This document shows positions 1 through 8,800 of a stretch of DNA of 38,932 bases, piece after piece. Numbering within the stretch: the first letter of the stretch is position 1; each line of letters opens with the position of its first letter. Source of the stretch: Deltaproteobacteria bacterium (GTDB lineage Bacteria; Desulfobacterota; Desulfarculia; Adiutricales; Adiutricaceae); the NCBI GenBank assembly GCA_031263485.1, contig JAISFS010000130.1, forward strand, positions 1-38,932, read 5' to 3'. A program made the translations under genes and the position numbers. The notes beneath the pieces are model-generated. The model was given only the letters and a program-made list of their open reading frames with translations. It searched no databases and was not told the DNA's origin.

Positions 1-33
1 CCCGCTGGCGGGCGGGGACGGGGCGTGAGGCAT
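1..33 (-). CDS. 5' end of a probable sixth CobN-like paralogue (partial)
   Basis: Only the first 11 codons lie in the window (MPHAPSPPASG). The call rests on the start context. On the minus strand AAGGA sits exactly 7 nt before an ATG followed by CCT. Paralogues 1, 2 and 4 have the same arrangement, and over the 15 bases ending in the ATG this site differs from that of paralogue 1 by one base. The site lies about 1.07 kb past the stop of paralogue 1, on the same strand, where the next tandem copy would be expected. The protein body is outside the window, so the family assignment is inference. Confidence 0.5.
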   Translation of the reverse strand, partial: MPHAPSPPASG

Positions 34-149
34 TGGTCAGTCCTTGGGATGGCCGATTTCGCACGGCGCCGGGGAGACCGGCGCGGGTTCGCCGGAAGGG
101 ATCGGCCCGCCGGAGGCCGGTCGCCGGGATCGGGTCAAGGGGGTCCGAA

Positions 150-450
150 GCGGGTTTCGGCGGATTCGGTCGGTTTCCGGACGGATTCGGACGGATTCCC
201 GTCGGATTCGGTCGGTTTCGAGCGGATTCGGTAGCTTTCCGGTCTGATTCGGTCGGTTTCCGGACTGATTCGGACGGATTCCGGTCGGATTCGACGGTTT
301 CGGTCGGTTTCGAGCGGATTCGGTAGCTTTCCGGTCTGATTCGGTCGGTTTCCGGACTGATTCGGACGGATTTCGGTCGTATTCGACGCTTACTGTCGGT
401 TTTCGGACGGATTCCGGTCGGATTCGGACGGTTTCGGAGGTTCCGGACGG
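150..450. repeat. Degenerate GGATTCGG/GGTTTCGG repeat tract with a 92-bp tandem duplication
   Basis: Short units such as GGATTCGGTCGGTTTCCGG recur many times. On top of them is a longer direct repeat: the unit starting at 211 recurs at 303 (period 92) and is nearly identical for about 70 bp. The tract lies upstream of the presumed sixth paralogue's start at 33. No protein signature is visible in any frame. Confidence 0.75.
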
Positions 451-854
451 TTTCGGCGGACAAGAAGGGCGGCTACCAGGACGGAATCCACAATAGAAGC
501 TTGATTCCAGGATCCTGCCCGGTTCGAGGGATTGCCGGTCCCCGAGCGTACCTCGCGTGAACGACCACCGTCATCGCCCGGCGGCTCCCGCCCGGCACGG
601 GCGTAAGCTGCCGATCAGACGTCCGCAGGCTCGAAGCGAAAACGCGTTCCATCCCGACTTCCGGCCCCGGACGGCGAGGCCCGGGCCACGCCGTTGCCGA
701 CGGGCGGGCAACGCCCAGCGGTTCCGGAACGCCGAAGCCGGACCGTGCCAGGGGCGCCGGGCTATCGGCTGAAGGCCGCGCCGCCTGCCCCCACGGAAGC
801 GGCATGGCCTTCACGCGGCCTCGTCGCGAAGCCGCGCGAAGTGCGGGCGGGGAA

Positions 855-962
855 GCCTGCCTTGAACCCCCGGGCACAAACCACCACGAATCCCCCGGCA
901 TCTGCGCCCCGGGGCTTTCCGGGAGGCGCCCCCGCCCGCGTCTCATGCCCCTCGCGCGGGGC
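855..962 (-). ncRNA. Structured intergenic element, copy A
   Basis: Read on the minus strand, the element begins with a hairpin (958-962 with 947-951, GCCCC/GGGGC). It continues into an outer stem (921-927 with 855-861, one mismatch) that encloses a long inner stem. The inner stem's loop contains GATGCCGGGGGATTCGTGG. The element lies about 135 nt beyond the stop of paralogue 1. Its sequence and fold match copies B and C. Whether it is an RNA, a terminator-like 3' UTR or a structured interspersed repeat cannot be told from the sequence. Confidence 0.5.
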
Positions 963-1098
963 AAATCCGAAAAATCCTGAGATATCCTCTCCTTCCCGCC
1001 CTACCGCAGCCCGGACCTTTGCCGCCGGACGGGCACGGAACCTTCCCGCCGCCAGCCGCCGGACGGGCCCCGATGGTTTTCCGGCGTCCTGGACCTCC

Positions 1099-4000
1099 TC
1101 ATTTTCCGGAGTCCGGCGTGCCGCCCTTTTCCGGCGCGACGCCCCGGCCAGCGCCCGGACTGTCAGTCGTGGCGGGCCCTCCCGCCCCTCTCGGGCCGTT
1201 CCTGTCGCCGTCGCCGTTCCCGTCCGCGCCTCCGGGCCGCACGGCCCTCTTGGCCTTCCTGCGGTAACCTATGAAGAAGATCGCGAGAAGCGCGAGCACG
1301 AAGATCGAAAGCGTCCACTCTACGCCGGAGGAGCTCATGGACGTGTCCTCCGCGGGCTCGCTCACGTTCTCCATCTTGAGGCCCCGCACGCTCTCGGCGT
1401 CCTGGGCCTCCTCGTCCCGAGCCTCGGGGCCAGGCCGGTCCTCGGGGCGCTCCTGAGGCCGGGCCTCGGGCCTGGGCGGGTTGGAGTCCAGCTCCGCGCG
1501 GCGGTCGCCCAGATCCTGTATCATCCGCTGGTTGTCGGCGACCTGTTCCTCCAGGCTCTTCTGGGCCATCTGCTCGATGGCCAGCTTGAACTCGGCTATC
1601 AGCTCCGGCGCCATCACGCCGGGGAGCGACACGATGTTCACGACCATCTGGTTGAGCTGCGGGTTGTTGCAGGTGTGGTCGCAGCAGGCGACCCCGCGCT
1701 CGATGACGCTCATGGCGTAGTCGACGGCCAGCTTCTGGCGGACCTCGTCTGAAGGGTCCCAGAAGCCCTTGCGGACGGTCTCCAGCATGCGGCCCGTGAG
1801 CGACTGGAAGGCCCAGGGGTTCTCGCGGTCCATGAACCCGGGGAGATCCTCGCCGTAATTGTCCTCCACGTAGACCTCGTAGGTCTGGTCCCAGAGCCTG
1901 GGGTCCACGTCCTGGGGCACCGTCACGTTGAAGCCGAAGAGGTACTCCACGAACTTTGCCATCTCGAGCGCGCCCGCGTAGCCTTCGGCCTTCATGCCCC
2001 GGATCCAGGTCGGGTTCAGGTACCGGGTCCGCGTCTCGGTACCGATCATGGTGTCCAGGCTGGTCATCGCCACCTTGCCGGGCGAGCGCTGGTCGGTCAC
2101 CAGCGTCTCGGGCGCCGCGCCGTCCGACAGCGACGTGATGGCCATGGCGAGCCCGCCCAGGTAGCCGTTGAAGTCGTCGTCGTCCAGGATCCCGAACAGG
2201 TTCGAGCTCCTGGAGTGCCAGGCGATCTTGGATCCCGCCAGGTTCAGTTCCAGGGCGTCCCGGGCCGGCTCGCCCCAGAAGTCCGTCCCGTAGGCGTAGC
2301 CCGTGTGCTCACGGAACGCCAGGGCCACGTCGTTCGGGTCGTCCCAGGAGCCGGACGAGGAGATGGTCTCCGGCACCCGGTTCCCGTAGTTGCCGACCCT
2401 CTCGGAAAAGATCCTCGCCCTGGAGAAGCGGCCGGCCTCCTCCTCGGAGAAGCCCTTGGCGAGGAGCGCCCTGCGGTTGGCCTCATCGTTGCGCGAGATG
2501 AAGTTCTCCACGTCGTCCTGGAGCGCGGCCTGGCGGATGGCGTTGTCCAGGAAGAGGAGCCTGTCGGGGAAGAGATCCCGGTAGAGTCCCGACGAGTCTA
2601 TGGTGACGTCTATCCTGGGGCGGCCCAGCTCCCTGCCGGGGATGGGCCTGGTGCCCGTGACCAGCCCGGAAGGCGCCCACTGGGGCTCGGCGCCGACGAG
2701 CGCCAGGACCGTCGACTCGTTCACGCCCTCGTTGCGCATGGCCTCGACCGCCCAGATTACCACCGCCACCTTGTCGGGGTACTCGCCGTGCTCGCCGATG
2801 TAGTCCGAGATGATCCTGTCAGCCGCCTCCTGGCCCAGCCGCCAGGCCTCGCGCGTGGGGAGCCTGCCCGGGGACAGCCCGTAGAAGTTGCGGCCGGTGG
2901 GGAGCGCCTCGGGGTTGCGCACCGGATCGTTTCCCTCCCCCGACTCCACCCAGCTCCCTGAAAGGCCGTCCAGGAGCCCCGCGAACTCGTTCTCGCCGGA
3001 GGCGTCCATCTTCCGGCCCGACTCTGCCTTGTCCAGGCCCGGGTTCTCGCGGGCCATCATGTCCAGAAGAGCGTCGCGGCCGTCCCCGGCGGGACTCGTC
3101 CCGAAGGTGTGGAGCCCGTAAGGGACGTCCTCCTTGGCCATGTACTCCAGGTACACCGAGAGCGCCCTGACCGCATCGGGGCCGTCTATCGCGTCGAGGT
3201 GCAGATCCTTTTCCAGCGCGAGGGCGGCGGAAAGCTCCCGAATCTGCGCCAGGTAGTCCGCCTGGGTGTCGGAATCCATCGACTCGGCACGGAGGTAGGA
3301 CTCCGCGAGCCGGGCAAGCGTCTCGTACTCCCGGTAGGGCCCGGCCGTCACGAGCGGCGGGATGAGGTGGTCCACCAGTATCGCCCTGCCGCGGCGCTTC
3401 GCCTGGATGCCTTCGGCAACGACGTCCATGTTGTAGGGGTAGACGTCGGGAAGCGTCCCCATCAGCACCTCGGGCGGGTCGGAGAGGCTCATGCCCGACT
3501 GCTTGCCGGGCATCCACTCCAAAGTCCCGTGGGTGCCGAAATGGACCACGGCGTCCGCCCGCCAGACATGCTCCAGCCACAGGTACAGCGCGAGATACTG
3601 GTGGTGGGGGTAGATCAGGGGATCGTGGTAGAGCTTCATGGGGTCGTCCTCGATCGCCCGGGCCGGCTGGGGCATTATCGCCACGTTTCCCCTGACGATG
3701 ACGGGCAGCACCAGCTTCCCGTCCCGCGTCATGACGTCGCCCTCCTCCGGGGTCCCCCACTGCTCGAGGACCTTCGTCCTGTACTCCTCGGGAAGGCACT
3801 CGAACAGGGCCCTGTATTCGGAGATCGGCCACAGGACGACGGTCCCGCCCTCTATCATGGCGTCCAGCTCGCCGGGCGCCCAGGCTCCCACGTTGCGGCC
3901 GCCGCGCAGGACGAGATCCTTGACCTGCCCCTCGTCCAGGGGCGGGTCGGAGTCCGCCGCGTAGCCCTCGGCGGCGAGCCTGTCCAGGACGTCCGCCAGG

Positions 4001-5262
4001 CTCCTGAAGACGTTCAGGTACGCGGCGCCGATGGCGTGCTTGCCGCGGGAGTTGTTGTAGTAGAGGACCGCCACCCTCTTCTCCGCGTTGGGCTTGCGGG
4101 CCAGCTCCACGTGACGCAGGACGCGCCTGGCCATGTGCCTGGCCCCGTCCTCCATGACGTCCCAGCGGTAGATCCTCGCGCCCTGGGCGTTGCGGGCCTC
4201 GGCCTTGCCCATCACCATGTTGGGCTCGATGACGCCCGACGTCTCCGGGTTGTCCAGGTTCCAGATGACGTCCAGCGGCCGGATGCCCGCCGGGCTCTCC
4301 CGCCACTCGTCGGTCGTCTGGGTGTAGAGGTTCACGAGGTTCACGATCGGGACGTCCAGATCGGCTATGGCCTCCTTCAGGCCCTCGGTATACGCCAGGT
4401 AGAACTTCAGGTTGAAGGAGGCCACCGCGTCCACCCGGCTCCTGCGGCCCTTGTCCAGCAGAAGCGTCTCGATGAGCGGCAGGTCGCTCCCGAAGGCGGG
4501 CATCACGTTCAGGCCCTCGTCCTCCATGATCCGCACGAGGTTCGCCAGGGCGGGCTTCTGTCCCTGGAGGAGGTACGCCTCGAAGAACATGAGCGCCACC
4601 CAGGGCCTGGAGGGATCGAAACCGGGACGCCCCCCGTACCATTCCATGAACTCGTCCGCGTCGGCGAACGTCTCCGCGGCGTCCGGATGATAGACCCCGA
4701 TGCCCAGGATCTCCTCCACCGGGCCGTACTCGAGCCCCGGCACGAGCTTCAGGCTCAGGATCCTGCGCACCGCGTTCACGACGTTGGGCCCGGAGAGGTA
4801 GTAATAGTAGCCCCTGACCTCGGGATCGAACACGTATCCCTCGCGCCTGAGCTTCTCGTCGTCCGCCGACTCGCGTAGCGCGTAGAGCGTCGTGCCGGAC
4901 CTTCCCGTCAGCCCCCGCTCGCGGACCCAGGCGGTGTGCTTGTCGTCCATGATGTCCACGAGCACCGCCTCGCTCCCCTCCACGAACCCGGCGGCCTCGT
5001 CGCCGTCGAGGAGATCCGCCATGCAGAAGACCTTCAGGGTCACGCCGTCGGCGAGGGCGGTCCCGTCCAGGGCCTCGTGGACCATCCAGCTGTCGGAGTC
5101 GGAAACGATCATGGAGACGTCCGTCGCGAGCGCCGGGGCGGCGGACGCGAGGGCGAGAGCCGCGGCCAGGGCGGCGCGGGCGGCGAGCCAGGCCGAGGCC
5201 GCGCCGCGGTCCGCGGCCGGCGGGGTTTTCCGGCGGGCCGCCTGATACGGGTCGGAAGGCAT
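1099..5262 (-). CDS. cobN: CobN/HmuS-like periplasmic metallochelatase, paralogue 1
   Basis: This 1,387-residue protein belongs to the CobN/ChlH (large chelatase subunit) family. A signal peptide (hydrophobic core about 26-42, cleavage near PALA, residue 46) is followed by the chelatase body. The body carries YYNNSRGK, the family signature HFGTHGTLEWMPGK near residue 573, and GVACCDHTCNNP near 1190. A Pro/Glu-rich linker leads to GLKMENVSEPAEDTS, one membrane helix (about 1312-1333), basic residues and a short Gly-rich tail. This topology puts the catalytic body in the periplasm, unlike cytoplasmic CobN. The start is supported by AAGGA 7 nt upstream. Family members insert or remove metal in tetrapyrroles; substrate and direction are unknown here. 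It is the last complete member of the array and very close in sequence to paralogues 2 and 3. Among the five it alone has HFGTHG where the others have HLGTHG. Confidence 0.88.
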   Translation of the reverse strand: MPSDPYQAARRKTPPAADRGAASAWLAARAALAAALALASAAPALATDVSMIVSDSDSWMVHEALDGTALADGVTLKVFCMADLLDGDEAAGFVEGSEAVLVDIMDDKHTAWVRERGLTGRSGTTLYALRESADDEKLRREGYVFDPEVRGYYYYLSGPNVVNAVRRILSLKLVPGLEYGPVEEILGIGVYHPDAAETFADADEFMEWYGGRPGFDPSRPWVALMFFEAYLLQGQKPALANLVRIMEDEGLNVMPAFGSDLPLIETLLLDKGRRSRVDAVASFNLKFYLAYTEGLKEAIADLDVPIVNLVNLYTQTTDEWRESPAGIRPLDVIWNLDNPETSGVIEPNMVMGKAEARNAQGARIYRWDVMEDGARHMARRVLRHVELARKPNAEKRVAVLYYNNSRGKHAIGAAYLNVFRSLADVLDRLAAEGYAADSDPPLDEGQVKDLVLRGGRNVGAWAPGELDAMIEGGTVVLWPISEYRALFECLPEEYRTKVLEQWGTPEEGDVMTRDGKLVLPVIVRGNVAIMPQPARAIEDDPMKLYHDPLIYPHHQYLALYLWLEHVWRADAVVHFGTHGTLEWMPGKQSGMSLSDPPEVLMGTLPDVYPYNMDVVAEGIQAKRRGRAILVDHLIPPLVTAGPYREYETLARLAESYLRAESMDSDTQADYLAQIRELSAALALEKDLHLDAIDGPDAVRALSVYLEYMAKEDVPYGLHTFGTSPAGDGRDALLDMMARENPGLDKAESGRKMDASGENEFAGLLDGLSGSWVESGEGNDPVRNPEALPTGRNFYGLSPGRLPTREAWRLGQEAADRIISDYIGEHGEYPDKVAVVIWAVEAMRNEGVNESTVLALVGAEPQWAPSGLVTGTRPIPGRELGRPRIDVTIDSSGLYRDLFPDRLLFLDNAIRQAALQDDVENFISRNDEANRRALLAKGFSEEEAGRFSRARIFSERVGNYGNRVPETISSSGSWDDPNDVALAFREHTGYAYGTDFWGEPARDALELNLAGSKIAWHSRSSNLFGILDDDDFNGYLGGLAMAITSLSDGAAPETLVTDQRSPGKVAMTSLDTMIGTETRTRYLNPTWIRGMKAEGYAGALEMAKFVEYLFGFNVTVPQDVDPRLWDQTYEVYVEDNYGEDLPGFMDRENPWAFQSLTGRMLETVRKGFWDPSDEVRQKLAVDYAMSVIERGVACCDHTCNNPQLNQMVVNIVSLPGVMAPELIAEFKLAIEQMAQKSLEEQVADNQRMIQDLGDRRAELDSNPPRPEARPQERPEDRPGPEARDEEAQDAESVRGLKMENVSEPAEDTSMSSSGVEWTLSIFVLALLAIFFIGYRRKAKRAVRPGGADGNGDGDRNGPRGAGGPATTDSPGAGRGVAPEKGGTPDSGK

Positions 5263-5269
5263 GGGTCAG

Positions 5270-5274
5270 TCCTT
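5270..5274 (-). promoter_or_regulatory. Ribosome-binding site of CobN-like paralogue 1
   Basis: AAGGA lies 7 nt before the ATG. The same AAGGAC(A/T)GAC block and spacing occur before paralogues 2 (10172-10176) and 4 (19325-19329) and before the presumed sixth copy (41-45). This fixes the start codons and shows that the translation-start region was duplicated along with the genes. Confidence 0.75.
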
Positions 5275-5491
5275 GAGGGAGTCGCGACCGCCAGGCGACC
5301 GAAGCCGGGCGGCGGATCGCCGTGGAGTCGGGGAGTCGTGGAGTCGGGCGCGCCGCGCGGAGGCCGGTTCGCAGGGCCGGGGCGGGGATCGCGGTTTCCG
5401 CGGCCAGGGTCGATGCCGGGCAGGGCGGAATCCCCGACCGGAGCGGGCTCATGCGGCCGGGATCCAGATCAGAGGCGGGCGCCCGCGGGCC

Positions 5492-5580
5492 GAAACCCCG
5501 GTCGGATCTGGCCCCAGCGGCTGAAATCCCGGTCGGATCTGGCCTCAGCGGCTGAAATCCCGGGCTGGAGCGGGCTCCGC
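5492..5580. repeat. 31-bp tandem repeat, about three copies
   Basis: Units starting with GAAAYCCCGG at 5492, 5523 and 5554 are spaced exactly 31 bp apart. The first two are nearly identical (CGGTCGGATCTGGCC followed by CAGCGGCTG) and the third is diverged. They are non-coding as far as can be seen. Confidence 0.7.
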
Positions 5581-5688
5581 AACTGCGGGCCGGAACCCCG
5601 GCAGGCGCGGTCTCCTGCGGTCGGAGAGCCTCGGCGCGTCGTGAGGCGGCAACTTACGGGAAGCCGCGTGAAAGCCGCGGACAGGGAA

Positions 5689-5795
5689 GCCTGCCTTGAA
5701 CCTCAGGGCACAAACCACCACGAGTCCCCCGGCATCTGTGCCCCGAGGTTTTCCGGCAGGCGCCCCCGCCCGCGTTCCATGCCCCTCTGCGGGGC
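5689..5795 (-). ncRNA. Structured intergenic element, copy B
   Basis: This copy has the best-paired fold on the minus strand. It has a hairpin GCCCC-GCAGA-GGGGC (5781-5795), an outer 7-bp stem (5755-5761 with 5689-5695, perfect) and an inner 11-bp stem (5738-5748 with 5701-5711, complete if one G-U pair is allowed). The inner stem closes a 26-nt conserved loop. The asymmetric GGAAAA/TTCAA joint between outer and inner stems is also conserved. It starts 80 nt after the stop of paralogue 2 and lies about 430 nt before the start of paralogue 1. Confidence 0.55.
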
Positions 5796-5874
5796 AAACC
5801 AGAAAAACTTGACAGTCTCCTCTCGCTCCTTGCGGCGGCTTTGACGGCGCCGCAGCCGTTTGGCCGTGCGAGAA

Positions 5875-8800
5875 TCAACCTTTCCCGCCCGAGCCCGGAT
5901 CGCCGCCGCCCGAGCCCGGATCGCCGCCGCCCGAGCCCGGATCGCCGCCGCCAGAGCCCGGATCGCCGCCGCCAGAGCCCGGATCGCCGCCGCCAGAGCC
6001 CTTGGGGGCAACGTTGCCGTTCCTGGCGCCGTTGCCGTTCGCGCCTCCGGCCCGCCTGGCTCTGCGGGCCCTCATGCGGTAGCCGACGAAGAAGATCGCC
6101 AATAGCGCCAGGACGAAGATCGACAGCGTCCACTCGATGCCGGAGGAGCTGAGCGAGGTGTCCTCCGCAGGCTCGCTCACGTTCTCCATCTTGAGCCCGC
6201 GCACGTTCTCGGCATCGGCGGACTCTTCCGGGGACTCCTCCGCGGCCTCATCCGCAGGTTCCTCGGGGCTGGGCTGCGGCTGGGCCTCGGGGGTGGGCGG
6301 GTTGGAGTCCAGCTCCGCGCGGCGGTCGCCCAGATCCTTTATCATCCGCTGGTTGTCGGCGACCTGCTGCTCCAGCGACTTCTGGGCCATCCGCTCGACC
6401 GCGAGCCTGAACTCGGCCACCAGTTCCGGCGCCATCACGCCGGGAAGGGAGAGGGTGTTAAGGACCATCTGGTTGAGCTGGGGGTTGTTGCAGGTGTGGT
6501 CGCAGCAAGCGATCCCGCGCTCGATTACGCTCATGGCGTAGTCCACCGAGAGCTTCCGGCGCACCTCGTCGGAAGGGCTCCAGTAGCCCTTGCGCACGGT
6601 CTCCAGCATCCGCCCGGTTATCGACTGGAAGGCCCAGGGGTTGTTCCTGTCCATGAACTCCGGGAGATCCTGGCCGTACTTGTCCTCGACGTAGACCTCG
6701 TAGGTCTGGTCCCAGAGCCGGGAGTCCACCTCCTGCGGCGTCGTCACCTGGAAGCCGAAGAGGTACTCCACGTAATTGGCCATCTCGCGCGCCCCCGCGT
6801 AGCCCTCGTCCTTCATGCCTTGAATCCACGTGGGGTTCAGGTACCTGGCCCGCGTTTCCGAACCTATCACGGTGTCCAGGCCGACCATGGCCAGCTTGCC
6901 GTTGGTGCGCTGGTCGGTGACGAGCGTGTCCGGCGCCGCGCCGTCCGACAGGGACGTGATGGCCATGGAAAGCGCTCCCAGGTAGCCGTAATAGTCGTCG
7001 TTGTCCAGGACCCCGAAGAGGTGCGAGCTCATGGAGTGCCAGGCCACCTTGGAGCCGGCGAGGTTCAGCTCCAGGGAGTCCCGGGCCTGCTCGCCCCAGA
7101 GCTCGGCCCCGTAGGCGTATCCGGTGTGCTCCCTGAACGCCAGTGCCACGTCGCCCGGGTCGTCCCAGGAGCCCGAGGCCGAGACGGTCTCGGAGGCCCG
7201 GTTGCCGTAGTTGCCGACCCTTTCCGAAAAAATCCGCGCCCGGGAGAAGCGGCCCGCGTCCTCCTCGGAGTAGCCCCTGGCCAGGAGCGCCTGGCGGTTG
7301 GCCTCGTCGTTGCGCGAGATGAAGTTCTCGATGTCGTCCTGGAGCGCGGCCAGACGGATGGCGTTGTCCAGGAATATCAGCCTGTCGGGGAAGAGGTCCC
7401 GGTACAGCCCGGAGGAGTCGATGGTGACGTCTATCCTGGGACGGCCCAGCTCCCGCGCGGGGATCGGCCGGACGCCCGTGACCCGCCCCGAAGGCGCCCA
7501 CTGGGGCTCCACGCCGATTAGCGCGAGCACGGTGGACTCGTTCACGCCCTCGTTGCGCATGGCCTCCACCGCCCAGACGACCACCGCCACCTTGTCGGGG
7601 TACCGGCCGTGCTCGCTCATGTAGCCGGAGACTATCGCGTCGGCCGCCTCCTGTCCCAGCCGCCAGGCCTCGCGCGTGGGGAGCCTGCCCGGGGATAGCC
7701 CGAAGAAGTTGCGGCCGGTCGGGAGCGCGTCGGGGTTGCGGGCTGGATCGTTTCCCTCCCCCGGCTCCACCCATCGCCCGGAGAGGCCCTTCAGGAGCCC
7801 CGCGAACTCGTTTTCGCCGGACGCGTCCAGCTTCCGACCGGAGTCGCCTATGTCCAGGCCGGGATTCTCGCGGGCCATCACCTCCAGAAGCGAGTCCCGG
7901 GCGTCCCCTGCCGGGCCGGTCCCGAAGGTGTGGAGGCCGTAGGGAACGTCCGCCTTGTCGAGGTACTCCAGGTACTCCGAGAGCGCCTGGACCTCCTCGG
8001 GGCCGTCCACCGCGTCCACGCCCAGGTCCTTTTCCAGCCCCAGCGCGGATACGAGCTCCCGGATCTGCCCCAGGTACTCCGAGGCGGTCACGGCGCCGAC
8101 GGACTCGGCCGACCGGTAGGAGGCGACCAGCTGGGAAAGGGTCGCGTACTCCTGGTACTGCCCGGCCGTGACCAGCGGCGGGATGAGGTGGTCAACGATG
8201 ATTGCCCTGCCCCGGCGCTTGGCCTGGACGCCCTCGCCCACGTCGTCAACGATGTAGGGGTAGACGTCGGGAAGCGTGCCCATGAGCACCTCGGGGGGAT
8301 CCGAGAGCGCCATGACCGACTGCTTGCCGGGCATCCATTCCAGGGTCCCGTGGGTCCCCAGATGAACCACGGCGTCCGCGCCCCATACGTGCTCCAGCCA
8401 CAGGTACAGCCCGATATACTGATGGTGCGGGAAGATGAGCGGGGAATGATACATCTTCATGGGATCGTCTTCCATGGCTCTCGCCGGCTGGGGCATTATC
8501 GCCACGTTCCCCCTGACGATGACCGGAAGCACGAGCTTCCCGTCCCGCGTCATGACGCCGGACTCCTCCGGCGGGCCCCACTGCTCCAGGACGTTCCTCC
8601 TGAACTCCTCGGGAAGCCCGTCGAAAAGGGCCTTGTATTCCGGGATCGGCCACATGACCGCGGTTCCGCCGTCGACGAGCGCGTCCAGCTCGCCCGGGGC
8701 CCAGCCGCCCACGTTGCGCCCGCCCCTCAGGACGAGCTCCTTCACCTGCTCCTCGTCCAGGGGCGGATCCGTGTCCACCGCGTATCCCTCGGCCTTCAGC

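Larger units (their letters stand above)
34..1098. other. Intergenic region after CobN-like paralogue 1
   Basis: This 1.07-kb stretch has no convincing gene. It holds a degenerate GGATTCGGTCGG-type repeat tract (about 150-450) and one copy of the structured element (855-962). Open frames across it on both strands are GC-driven and have no coherent protein signature. The part between 460 and 850 shows nothing I recognise. Confidence 0.6.
5263..5874. other. Intergenic region between CobN-like paralogues 2 and 1
   Basis: This 612-bp stretch contains the AAGGA ribosome-binding site of paralogue 1 (5270-5274), three copies of a 31-bp repeat (about 5492-5580) and structured element copy B (5689-5795). 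I see no gene and no clear promoter. Confidence 0.6.

Noticed and set aside
473..964. Minus-strand frame containing MPGDSWWFVP, also seen at 5703-6011 and 10471-10594
   Set aside because: The recurring peptide is a by-product of the structured element. It appears in different surrounding frames, with no shared protein around it and no ribosome-binding site.
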